A stretch of 8,429 nucleotides of DNA from CAZUHK01 sp964620345 (GCA_964620345.1 CAZUHK010000144.1:1-8429), one strand, 5' to 3'; numbered from the stretch's first letter, positions 1 to 6,748 are shown. The notes: generated by a model not told the origin, from the sequence alone. Program-made: numbers and translations.

Positions 1-1
1 C

Positions 2-1738
2 TGCGAAGAAGCCGGCATCAGCCCCGAGCTGTTCATCGGCATCCGCGCACTGAGCGAGACACGCTACCTGCTGACCATCCGCGACAACGGCCCGGGCATC
101 GTCCGAAGCCAGATCGAGAACATCTTCGGCAAGCTTCTGTACGGCTCGAAGTTTCACCGCCTGAAGATGTCCCGCGGCCAGCAGGGCATCGGCATCGCCG
201 CGGCCGGCATGTACGGCCTGATGACCACCGGCAAGCCGATGGTCATCCACACCCGCCCCAACAAGAAAAAGCCCGCCCACAAGGTCACGCTCGCGATCGA
301 CACGCAGAAGAACCGCGCCGAGGTCCGCGACGAGGAAGAATCGCTCGACTTCGAGCACGACACCGGCACCGAGGTGAACATCGAGCTCGAAGGCCGCTAC
401 AACCGCGGCCGGCAGAGCGTGGATGAATACCTTGAGCAGACCGCCATCGCCAACCCCCACGCCCAGATCATCTACCAGCCGCCCACCGCGTGCCGGCGCA
501 CCGATGCGGACAACGGCCACGATGTGCCCGACCTCTACGATGACTACGAGCACGCCAGGCAGCTCGCGAAAACGGCCGAGGGCACGACCACGACGCCCGG
601 GGGCACGATCGTTTTTCCGCGAACGGTCAAGGATCTGCCCGACGAACCGAAGGAGATCAAGCCGCACCCCAACGGCGTGGAACTTGGCACGTTGCTGAAA
701 ATGCTCAAAACCACCGACTCGACCCAGCTCGGCGGTTTTCTGCAGAAGGACTTCTGCCGCATCTCGCTGGCCAAGGCCAACGACGTGTGCGAGGCGGCGA
801 ACCGGATTCTCGGCAAGGACGGCACGCTGACCAACCGCACGTGGGTCAAGAACGTCAACCACGCCGAGGGCGAGGCGTTGTACAAGGCGATCCAGGACAC
901 GAAGTTCATGGCCCCGCCGACCGATTGTCTCTCGCCGATCGGCGTGAAGCAGATCCTCGCGGGCCTGCTCAAGGGCGTGAAGGCCGAGTTTTACAAGGCG
1001 ACCACCCGCCCCCCGGCCGTGTACCGCGGCAACCCGTTCCAGATCGAGGTGGGCGTCGCCTACGGTGGCGACCTGCCCAACGAAGAGCTGTCGCGCGTGA
1101 TCCGCTTCGCCAACCGCGTACCGCTGCTGTATCAGCAGGGCTCGTGCTGCGCGTACAAGGCGGTGCTGGAGACCAACTGGCGGAACTACGGCCTGAGCCA
1201 GTCGCGCGGCGCCCTGCCCCAGGGGCCGCTGGTCATCATGGTACACATGGCCAGCGTCTGGGTGCCGTTCACCAGCGAGTCGAAGGAGGCGATCGCCGAC
1301 TACGACGAGATCAAGAAAGAGATCAAGCTGGCGATCAGCGAGTGCGGCCGGCAGCTCAACACCTACGTCCGCCGGCGCCAGCGCGCCAAGCGCGAGGGCC
1401 AGCGGCGCGACATCTTCAACAAGTACATGCAGGAGATCGTTGCCGCGGTCCACGCGATCAATCCCACGCACGACCAGGACAAGCTGCTGACCAGCTTCGA
1501 GGAAGTCGCGCGGCAGGTGACCGAAGCCGCCGACGTGCAGTTCGACGCCGATGGCAATCTGATCCAGCCCCGCAAAAGCAAGAAAAAGCGCGCGGACGGC
1601 CTGAGCAAGCTCGAAGCGGATGAGAGCACGGTCATCATGGCCGACGCGGCGCCCGGCGAACTGCTCGACGAAATCGACCAGGACAACCGCCACGAGAAAT
1701 ACGACGACGAGAACGACGGCGAGATGTTGTTTGAATGA
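2..1738 (+). CDS. top6B: DNA topoisomerase VI subunit B (5' partial)
   Basis: ATPase subunit of the type IIB topoisomerase VI, an A2B2 enzyme that passes one DNA duplex through another; ATP binding dimerises the B subunits. The reading frame is open from base 2, giving 578 visible residues. The beginning is missing: the visible part starts just after where the family has its N-box (the NSLDA-type motif that binds Mg-ATP), so probably several tens of residues lie to the left. Visible residues 28-33 are DNGPGI, and 57-69 hold the glycine-rich ATP lid SRGQQGIGIAAAG, both typical of GHKL ATPases. About 222-300 resembles the H2TH domain and 305-455 the transducer domain, with the likely switch lysine at 428 in FTSESKEAIA. 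The H2TH match argues against the smaller topoisomerase VIII. The last 120 or so residues are a charged tail with a KSKKKR patch and a very acidic end. The ATG at 167 lies inside the ATPase domain and is not the start. Family call very sure. Confidence 0.96.
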   Translation, partial: CEEAGISPELFIGIRALSETRYLLTIRDNGPGIVRSQIENIFGKLLYGSKFHRLKMSRGQQGIGIAAAGMYGLMTTGKPMVIHTRPNKKKPAHKVTLAIDTQKNRAEVRDEEESLDFEHDTGTEVNIELEGRYNRGRQSVDEYLEQTAIANPHAQIIYQPPTACRRTDADNGHDVPDLYDDYEHARQLAKTAEGTTTTPGGTIVFPRTVKDLPDEPKEIKPHPNGVELGTLLKMLKTTDSTQLGGFLQKDFCRISLAKANDVCEAANRILGKDGTLTNRTWVKNVNHAEGEALYKAIQDTKFMAPPTDCLSPIGVKQILAGLLKGVKAEFYKATTRPPAVYRGNPFQIEVGVAYGGDLPNEELSRVIRFANRVPLLYQQGSCCAYKAVLETNWRNYGLSQSRGALPQGPLVIMVHMASVWVPFTSESKEAIADYDEIKKEIKLAISECGRQLNTYVRRRQRAKREGQRRDIFNKYMQEIVAAVHAINPTHDQDKLLTSFEEVARQVTEAADVQFDADGNLIQPRKSKKKRADGLSKLEADESTVIMADAAPGELLDEIDQDNRHEKYDDENDGEMLFE

Positions 1739-1780
1739 GCGGGAGGTGGTTGGAACGTCGCACTTAGGCGCGACGCACCC

Positions 1781-1786
1781 AAGGTG
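1781..1786 (+). promoter_or_regulatory. Ribosome binding site of top6A, in a small hairpin
   Basis: AAGGTG lies 5 bases before the ATG at 1792 and decides that start over an in-frame GTG at 1786, which overlaps the site itself. The GGTG part can pair with CACC at 1776-1779 across a CAA loop. A second stem just upstream pairs CGTCGC (1756-1761) with GCGACG (1770-1775). Both are short, so any effect on translation is only possible, not shown. Confidence 0.6.
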
Positions 1787-1791
1787 TGATT

Positions 1792-2967
1792 ATGGCCAAG
1801 AAGCAAAGTACCAGAAAAACCGAGAAGAAGACTTCGAAGAAGACCACCGCAAAGCGCCCGCGCCAGACGGGCGGTTCACGCAACGGGGCGGATACCGGCA
1901 CGAAGCTGGTCGGCCTGGCCGACAGCGTCGCCGAGCAGGTCACCGGTCTGCGCGACCCGGGCGTGAACATCCCCACGCGGGCGCTGTCCAACGTCGCGTT
2001 CGACGAAAAAGAACGCCTGATCAAGATGGGCGCCAATACGCAGCGGCGGAGCTTTTTCAACCTCGGCCAGGCCAAGAAGTTCATGCAGACCATGCTCGTC
2101 GCCTCCGGCTGCAAGGAGCTGATCGACCAGCGCAAGACCACGAGCATTCGTGACCTGTTCTACCACTGCAAGCACACCATCGGCGGCACCAAAGAAAACA
2201 CCTTCGACGAGCAGAGCGAAAGCGACCCGATCATCGAAGACCTCGAGGTGACGCTCACCAGCTTGCGTGAGGAGCTGGGGTTGTTCGCCGAGCCCAAGGG
2301 CGCGATGGTCGGGCCGATGACGATCACCGACAACGGCGACACGATCGACCTGTCGCGCATGGGCTCGGGCGGCTGGGCGGTGCCGTCGATCGTCGAAGAT
2401 CACGTGATCCAGTTCGGCAAGTGCACCGCGAAGTTCATCCTGCTCATCGAGAAAGGCGCGGTCTGGCGGCGGTTCAGCGAGGACCGCTTCTGGGAACAGC
2501 ACAAGTGCATGATCATCCACGGCGGCGGCCAGCCCCCCCGCGGCGTGCGCCGCCTGGTGTGGCGAATGCATAACGAGCTGAAGCTGCCGGTGTACGTGCT
2601 GGTCGACAACGACCCGTGGGGCTACTACATCTACAGCGTGGTCAAGCAGGGCTCGATCAACCTCGCGTTCGAAAGCCAGCGCATGGCGATCCCCGACGCG
2701 CGGTTCATCGGCATGAGCAGCTACGACGCCGACCGGTTCGACGTGGCCAAGACCGTCTCGATCAAGCTCAACGAGCAGGACACCCGCCGGGCCAAGGAAA
2801 TCCTCAACTACCCCTGGTTCCAGAAGAAGGAATGGCAGAAAGAGATCAAGCACATGCTCAAGCTGGGCGTGAAGCTCGAGCTCGAAGCGCTGTCCAACAA
2901 GGACTTCAGCTTCATCACCGAGCGATACCTGCCGGAGAAGATGAAGAAGAAGCAGTGGCTGGACTGA
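1792..2967 (+). CDS. top6A: DNA topoisomerase VI subunit A (Spo11-like)
   Basis: DNA-cleaving subunit of topoisomerase VI, homologous to the meiotic Spo11 protein; it makes a double-strand break with a tyrosine linked to each 5' end. The protein has 391 residues from the ATG with the well-placed AAGGTG site. Residues 1-24 form a basic tail (8 Lys and 3 Arg) that looks disordered. The winged-helix (CAP-like) domain follows, with the probable catalytic tyrosine at 124 in SIRDLFYHCKH. The Toprim domain carries the metal-binding glutamate at 220 (FILLIEKGAVW) and the acidic pair at 272 and 274 in VDNDPWGYYIYSV. The common form of this motif is D-G-D, here D-N-D. All key residues are present, so the enzyme should be active. 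It lies 53 bases after top6B, matching the usual B-then-A operon. Call very sure; the tail's role is unknown. Confidence 0.96.
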   Translation: MAKKQSTRKTEKKTSKKTTAKRPRQTGGSRNGADTGTKLVGLADSVAEQVTGLRDPGVNIPTRALSNVAFDEKERLIKMGANTQRRSFFNLGQAKKFMQTMLVASGCKELIDQRKTTSIRDLFYHCKHTIGGTKENTFDEQSESDPIIEDLEVTLTSLREELGLFAEPKGAMVGPMTITDNGDTIDLSRMGSGGWAVPSIVEDHVIQFGKCTAKFILLIEKGAVWRRFSEDRFWEQHKCMIIHGGGQPPRGVRRLVWRMHNELKLPVYVLVDNDPWGYYIYSVVKQGSINLAFESQRMAIPDARFIGMSSYDADRFDVAKTVSIKLNEQDTRRAKEILNYPWFQKKEWQKEIKHMLKLGVKLELEALSNKDFSFITERYLPEKMKKKQWLD

Positions 2968-3002
2968 TCGGGGGGCTCTGTGCATCGCGCGGCGTAGAGG
3001 CG

Positions 3003-3147
3003 TTGTTATCCGGTGAGCCCGGCCGTCCCCGGCCCGGGCCGAGGACGGCCGGGCTCGCTGGGGTTACCTGATAAAGCGCGGGGGACATTTCTCCGATTAT
3101 CCGGAAGTCGGCATCTCAAGGCCCCCGCTCGACCTGTCCGATAACAA
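3003..3147. repeat. Four GATAA/TTATC motifs bracketing the intergenic hairpin
   Basis: TTATC occurs at 3006-3010 and 3097-3101, each followed by CGG (so TTATCCGG twice), and GATAA at 3070-3074 and 3140-3144. The outermost pair is a longer inverted repeat: TTGTTATCCGG at 3003-3013 against CCGATAACAA at 3138-3147, which matches apart from one missing G. The inner pair at 3006 and 3070 flanks the big hairpin. They could be operator sites for the lipoprotein gene that follows, or the ends of a small palindromic repeat. I saw no target-site duplication. Motifs seen directly, function unknown. Confidence 0.35.
3015..3056. terminator. Large GC-rich hairpin after top6A, possible terminator
   Basis: A perfect 14-bp inverted repeat pairs 3015-3028 (GAGCCCGGCCGTCC) with 3043-3056. 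The 14-base loop itself contains the self-complementary CGGCCCGGGCCG, so the structure can extend further. It begins 47 bases after the top6A stop codon. No run of T follows, so it is not a classical intrinsic terminator. It could still stop or protect the top6BA transcript, or be a dispersed palindromic repeat. Hairpin certain, role inferred. Confidence 0.55.
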
Positions 3148-3237
3148 CCGTTGGACGTCGGACCCGATGGTCTTTGGCTGGCGACGAGCGATTTTGCCGA
3201 ATCGTCTGAGGTCCGAGAAACGTCACGGAGCATCGTC

Positions 3238-4545
3238 ATGCGTGCTGGCTGGCTCAACAGGATCGGGATGGGGATGCTGGCGCTCGCCCTCGCGGCTCTG
3301 GTCGGCTGCGGCAGCGGGGTCGGCGGGAAGATTTCCAGCACCCTGCGCGGCGAGAACCGAGGCGATGACAGGCCCGTGCCCTACCCGACCGACCGCCCGA
3401 CCCAGCAGATCGCAAACACCGACAGCGACATGCCTTACACCGCAACTGAGCCGTCCGGCGACCCCACGCTCGACGCGATCAACGCCGGGCTGACCGCCCC
3501 GGCCAACGGTGCCGAGCCCCGCTTTGTAGGCCAACCGGTGGCCAGCGATGGTGATCGGCCGGCGCGGTTTGTCAGCACGATGAACCTCTACGGCGAGATG
3601 CCCGGCTCCCCCGAGGGCCTGCCCGATGGCCAACTGGCCAATCTCCGTCAGGTGTCGTTCGCCCATGACGGGGCGGATTTCGACGCGGCCGTCTCGCCCG
3701 ACGGCCAGTGGCTGGTCTACGCCAGCACGCAGCACCGGCCCACTGCCGACATCTACATGAAGCGGATCGACGGCCAGACCATCACGCAGCTCACCAGCGA
3801 CCCGGCCAACGACACGATGCCCGCGATCAGCCCCGATGGCAAGACGCTGGCATTCTGCTCCAACCGCTCGGGCTCGTGGAACATTTACCTCAAGCCGATC
3901 GACGGCGGGCAGGCGGTGCAACTGACCGACTCGCCCAGCCACGAGCTGCATCCGAGCTGGTCGCCCGATAGTACGCAGATCATCTTTTCAGCGCTCGGCG
4001 AGCAGTCGGGCCAGTGGGAGATGGTGTTGATCGACGTGGATCGGCCGGCCAGCCGCAAGTTCATCGGCTTCGGGCTGTTCCCCGAGTTTTCGCCGGCGGA
4101 CGACAAGATCGTCTATCAGCAGGCGCGGCATCGGGGCACGCGATGGTTCAGCGTGTGGACGATGGACATTGAGAACGGCGAGGGCAAGCGGCCGACGCAG
4201 ATCGCCGCCTCGACCAATGCCGCGGCCATCACGCCGACCTGGTCGCCCGATGGCAAGCGGCTGGCGTTCGCCACCGTGCTCAACCCCCGCAGCAACGACC
4301 CCAACCGCCGGCCGCGCTCGGCCGAGCTGTGGGTCATCAACATCGACGGCACCGGACGGGTGAAGCTCACCGGCGACCGGTTCGTCAACCTCCAGCCCAC
4401 CTGGGGCAAAGACGGGTGGGTTTACTTCGTGACCAACCGCACCGGCACGGACAACATTTGGGCGGCGCGGCCGACGAGGACGAGCATCTCAACCGGCGAG
4501 GGCGACGCGCCCGACGCCGAGGCCGCGGTGCCGATACCCCAATAG
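3238..4545 (+). CDS. TolB-like six-blade beta-propeller lipoprotein
   Basis: A predicted membrane-anchored lipoprotein of 435 residues. The signal peptide is short, with a hydrophobic stretch at about 11-22 and the lipobox LVGC, making Cys24 the lipidated residue. Residues 25-140 are a Pro/Asp-rich, probably disordered linker. From about 145 to 415 there are six PD40/TolB-type repeats, with blade signatures at 153 (SPDG), 198 (SPDG), 242 (SPDS), 285 (SPAD), 336 (SPDG) and 390 (GKDG); the last is degenerate. The start is the ATG with GGAG at 3227-3230, seven bases upstream; it places the signal peptide at the very N-terminus, which an in-frame TTG at 3151 would not. True TolB is a soluble periplasmic partner of Pal with an extra N-terminal domain, which I do not see here, so this is a TolB-like propeller and not TolB itself. 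Such propellers usually bind proteins or ligands; the partner is unknown. It likely opens the operon that ends with xerD. Confidence 0.88.
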   Translation: MRAGWLNRIGMGMLALALAALVGCGSGVGGKISSTLRGENRGDDRPVPYPTDRPTQQIANTDSDMPYTATEPSGDPTLDAINAGLTAPANGAEPRFVGQPVASDGDRPARFVSTMNLYGEMPGSPEGLPDGQLANLRQVSFAHDGADFDAAVSPDGQWLVYASTQHRPTADIYMKRIDGQTITQLTSDPANDTMPAISPDGKTLAFCSNRSGSWNIYLKPIDGGQAVQLTDSPSHELHPSWSPDSTQIIFSALGEQSGQWEMVLIDVDRPASRKFIGFGLFPEFSPADDKIVYQQARHRGTRWFSVWTMDIENGEGKRPTQIAASTNAAAITPTWSPDGKRLAFATVLNPRSNDPNRRPRSAELWVINIDGTGRVKLTGDRFVNLQPTWGKDGWVYFVTNRTGTDNIWAARPTRTSISTGEGDAPDAEAAVPIPQ

Positions 4546-4580
4546 CGATCAACGCCTCGCCGACGCGGGGCGAAAACTTC

Positions 4581-4597
4581 GATGAGTGGAACTCATC
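4581..4597 (+). other. Intergenic hairpin before the second lipoprotein gene
   Basis: GATGAGT (4581-4587) and ACTCATC (4591-4597) are perfectly complementary around a GGA loop. A weaker stem, TCGCC (4557-4561) with GGCGA (4569-4573), lies just before it. Both sit in the 69-base gap between the two lipoprotein genes. There is no T run, so these are more likely transcript structures than terminators. The upper hairpin also contains the first possible ATG of the next gene (4582), which argues against that start. Confidence 0.4.
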
Positions 4598-4614
4598 TCA
4601 TGCGGCAGGACGCC

Positions 4615-5394
4615 ATGACAAGTGAAAAGGCCATGCTCCCCCGGCATCCCCGGACGGTGGCGGCGCGATGCGGTGCGTTGTTCGTCCTCGTGGCGATGTT
4701 CGCCGGCTGCGACACCCCGCCGAAGCTGGATCAGCCCGGCGTGCTCAACAGCCCCTACCCCGGGCCCAAGCTCTGGGCGGTGGCGCCGCTGAACAACGAG
4801 TCGGGCACGACGCTGGTCGATACCGTCGTGCTGTCCGACAAGATCGCCCAGGCGATGCAGGAGGTTCGCGGCATCGACGTGGTGCCGGTCAACCGCGTGC
4901 TCGCGGCGATGAGCAAGCTGGAGATGAGCGGCGTCCAGAGCGTCGCCGACGCCCGACAGCTCATGACGGCCCTGGGCACCGACGGCCTTTTCGTCGGCAC
5001 GCTCAGCGCGTGGGATCCCTACGAGCCGCCCAAGATCGGCGCGACGATCCAGTTGATCGCCCGCCAGGCCCCGATCGCCGACGGCAACGTGGACAGCCGC
5101 GAGCTGACGTACCAGGCCACCGGCGATCGGCCGGGCGTGACCACCGTGCACCGCCAGCCCGTCGCCCAGGCCAGCGGCTACTACGACGCGGCCAACCACC
5201 AGGTGATCGGCGATCTGCACACCTACGCGATCGGCCGCACCCCGCTGCAAAGCCCCTCGGGTTGGCGGCGGTACCTGCTGAGCATGGACCTTTACTCGGA
5301 ATTCGTCAGCTACATGCTGACGCGCGAGCTGCTCGAGCACGAGTGGCACCGCCTGCACGCGGTGCCGCCGGGCCCGACGGCGCAAGGCAACTAA
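4615..5394 (+). CDS. Lipoprotein with CsgG/LpoB-like domain, function unknown
   Basis: A predicted lipoprotein of 259 residues from the chosen start. Its signal peptide has basic residues, then a hydrophobic run, then the lipobox MFAGC with Cys32 as the lipidated residue. About 52-150 looks like the alpha/beta fold of CsgG, LpoB and GNA1162-type lipoproteins: a strand reading LWAVAPLNNESG, a long helix, a second strand IDVVPVNRVLAAM, a helix with SVADARQLMTALGTDGLFVGTL, and then strand ATIQLIARQ. This is a pattern judgement without a search. A helix-rich C-terminus (about 218-245) follows. Possible starts are 4582, 4600, 4615 and 4633; 4615 is preferred for AGGA at 4607-4610 and a signal peptide of normal length, but 4600 is nearly as good. 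The family includes secretion-pore and peptidoglycan-synthase-activating proteins, so an envelope role is likely; the exact one is not shown. It follows the propeller lipoprotein, suggesting the two act in the same compartment. Confidence 0.75.
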   Translation: MTSEKAMLPRHPRTVAARCGALFVLVAMFAGCDTPPKLDQPGVLNSPYPGPKLWAVAPLNNESGTTLVDTVVLSDKIAQAMQEVRGIDVVPVNRVLAAMSKLEMSGVQSVADARQLMTALGTDGLFVGTLSAWDPYEPPKIGATIQLIARQAPIADGNVDSRELTYQATGDRPGVTTVHRQPVAQASGYYDAANHQVIGDLHTYAIGRTPLQSPSGWRRYLLSMDLYSEFVSYMLTRELLEHEWHRLHAVPPGPTAQGN

Positions 5395-5405
5395 CCGATC
5401 GGCCC

Positions 5406-5440
5406 GGTGCGTTCCGGCCGCTCGGCCGAAGGAACGCACC
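5406..5440 (+). promoter_or_regulatory. Hairpin covering the ribosome binding site of the 76-residue gene
   Basis: GGTGCGTTCC (5406-5415) pairs perfectly with GGAACGCACC (5431-5440). Inside, GGCC (5416-5419) pairs with GGCC (5424-5427) around a GCTC loop, leaving GAA (5428-5430) as a bulge. The ribosome binding site GAAGGA (5428-5433) is thus half bulge and half stem, and the ATG at 5442 follows the stem by one base. The structure begins 11 bases after the upstream stop codon. It may limit translation of the small gene or serve as a weak transcription stop. Confidence 0.6.
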
Positions 5441-5441
5441 G

Positions 5442-5672
5442 ATGCCCGCCCAGGACAACACCGCCGACGCGCCCAGACAACTGGTGCTGGTCAAGAAAGA
5501 CCAGCGCTGGGTGTTCCGCTATCGCGTCGGCCAGGAGGCGGCGGTGCTGCGCACGCTGGCGACGGCGGCCAAAGACCCGGACGTGACGTTCGACTGGTTC
5601 GACGCCGCCGTGCTCAGCCACCAGATGGGACACCGAATCGGCGCACAGCTTGAGAAGCTGCGCAAGGGATAA
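5442..5672 (+). CDS. Conserved-looking 76-residue protein of unknown function
   Basis: I do not recognise this protein. It is supported as a gene by the strong site GAAGGA at 5428-5433, eight bases before the ATG, by its fit in the gap between two real genes, and by a balanced composition. It is 76 residues, with no signal peptide or membrane segment, so it should be cytoplasmic. After a short polar N-terminus come a predicted strand (about 12-18, QLVLVKK), a second strand (about 22-28, RWVFRYRV), a helix from about 30 (GQEAAVLRTLATAAKDP), the hydrophobic FDWFDAAVLSHQMG and a basic helical end. The pattern, beta-beta-alpha-alpha, suggests a small folded domain. It sits 47 bases before the recombinase gene and shares its likely transcript. 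No function is claimed. Confidence 0.72.
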   Translation: MPAQDNTADAPRQLVLVKKDQRWVFRYRVGQEAAVLRTLATAAKDPDVTFDWFDAAVLSHQMGHRIGAQLEKLRKG

Positions 5673-5719
5673 ACCACCGCGCCCCGAAGCCGGGACGCGA
5701 CACTCACGGAGCGCGTGAT

Positions 5720-6688
5720 ATGAGCGACGACCTGCCCCTGATCCAACAGTTTCTGGACTACCTCCGCTTCGAGCGACACTTCAGCCCCTACACCGCGCGC
5801 TGCTACGGGGCGGACCTGCGGCAGTTCGCCGGATTTCTGGCCGGCCAGATGGAATCGGCCGCGGCGGGCAACGGCGACGCCGCCGTACCGGGCCTGACTC
5901 AGCGCGTGATCGAGGCCGACCCCCTGCTCATCCGCCGCTTCCTGACCTACCTCGACGACTTCCAGTATTCCCCGGCCACGATGGCCCGGAAGATCGCCAC
6001 GCTCCGCAGCTTCTACAAGTACCTCGCCCGCCAGGGTCTGGTGGCCAACAACCCGATGATGCTCATCCGCACGCCCAAGCAGACCAAGCGCCTGCCAAAG
6101 GCGATCAGCGTCGAGCAGATCGAGAAGCTCCTGTCCGCTCCGGACGATCAGAACACGCTGGGCGCCCGCGATCGGGCGATCCTTGAAACGCTTTACTCGA
6201 CCGGCGTCCGCGTCAGCGAGCTGGTCGATCTGGACCGCGGCGAGTTGGACGAGATCGGCGAGGCCCTGACCATCCGCGGCAAGGGCAAGAAGGAACGCAT
6301 CGTCCCCCTGGGCTCGCACGCCCTGCGCGCGATCAATCACTACCTGGCCACGCTCGACGGTGACGGCCGCTTCGCGAAGGTCCGCGAGGCGTTCGAGGCA
6401 GGCCAGCCCACGCCGCTGTTCATCAACAAGTCCGGCGGGCGCCTGTCCAGCCGATCCGTCCGCCGCAAGCTGGACAAGTACCTGATCGAAGCCGGCCTGG
6501 ACCCCGACATCAGCCCTCACACGCTGCGGCACAGCTTCGCCACGCATCTGCTGGACAACGGCGCGGACCTGCGAAGCGTGCAGGAACTGCTGGGCCACCA
6601 GTCGCTTTCGACCACGCAGGTGTACACCCACCTGTCCACGCAACGGATGCGCGACGCCTACCAGGCCGCCCACCCGAGGGCGTCGTAA
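5720..6688 (+). CDS. xerD: Tyrosine recombinase XerC/XerD
   Basis: Site-specific recombinase that, with its partner, resolves chromosome dimers at the dif site during cell division. It has 322 residues. The N-terminal core-binding domain (about 5-110, starting with LIQQFLDYLRFERHFSPYT) carries an extra stretch near 45-66, rich in Ala, Gly and Asn, that makes the protein slightly longer than the usual near-300. The catalytic domain has every active-site residue: Arg164 (TGVRVSEL), Lys188 (RGKGKKER), His267 and Arg270 (SPHTLRHSFATHLLDNGA), His293 (LGHQSLSTT) and the nucleophile Tyr302 (VYTHLS). Their spacing matches E. coli XerD. The start has CGGAG at 5707-5711, eight bases upstream. XerC and XerD are hard to tell apart by eye; the D label is a preference. 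No att-like repeats or phage genes surround it, so a housekeeping role is more likely than a mobile integrase. An intrinsic terminator follows. Confidence 0.93.
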   Translation: MSDDLPLIQQFLDYLRFERHFSPYTARCYGADLRQFAGFLAGQMESAAAGNGDAAVPGLTQRVIEADPLLIRRFLTYLDDFQYSPATMARKIATLRSFYKYLARQGLVANNPMMLIRTPKQTKRLPKAISVEQIEKLLSAPDDQNTLGARDRAILETLYSTGVRVSELVDLDRGELDEIGEALTIRGKGKKERIVPLGSHALRAINHYLATLDGDGRFAKVREAFEAGQPTPLFINKSGGRLSSRSVRRKLDKYLIEAGLDPDISPHTLRHSFATHLLDNGADLRSVQELLGHQSLSTTQVYTHLSTQRMRDAYQAAHPRAS

Positions 6689-6721
6689 GTGCAAATCCCT
6701 TCAACACACATTGCCCGGCGA

Positions 6722-6748
6722 AGCCCACGTTCAAAGAACGTGGGTTTT
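6722..6748 (+). terminator. Rho-independent terminator after xerD
   Basis: CCCACGTTC (6724-6732) pairs perfectly with GAACGTGGG (6736-6744) around an AAA loop, and TTTT follows at 6745-6748. This is the clearest intrinsic terminator in the window. It lies 36 bases after the xerD stop codon and marks the end of the presumed lipoprotein-xerD operon. The stem is symmetric, but a T run only follows on the + strand. Confidence 0.88.

Noticed and set aside
1876..2985. Long open frame on the - strand opposite top6A
   Set aside because: It is the shadow of a GC-rich coding strand; it is rich in His, Arg and Ala with no recognisable domain, and top6A is certain.
3151..3237. Upstream TTG start that would lengthen the propeller lipoprotein by 29 residues
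   Set aside because: It would bury the signal peptide inside the protein; the ATG at 3238 has a ribosome binding site and an ideal lipoprotein signal.
4549..5439. Long open frame on the - strand opposite the second lipoprotein gene
   Set aside because: Composition (Arg, His, Ala, Gly) is typical of antisense reading of GC-rich genes; no motifs, and it overlaps a lipoprotein with a clear lipobox.
5720..6688. Recombinase as the integrase of a mobile element
   Set aside because: No att-like direct repeats, tRNA gene, phage or transposon genes are nearby, and it shares an apparent operon with housekeeping-type genes.
5519..6694. Long open frame on the - strand opposite xerD
   Set aside because: It overlaps a recombinase with all active-site residues; its own product shows no family features.
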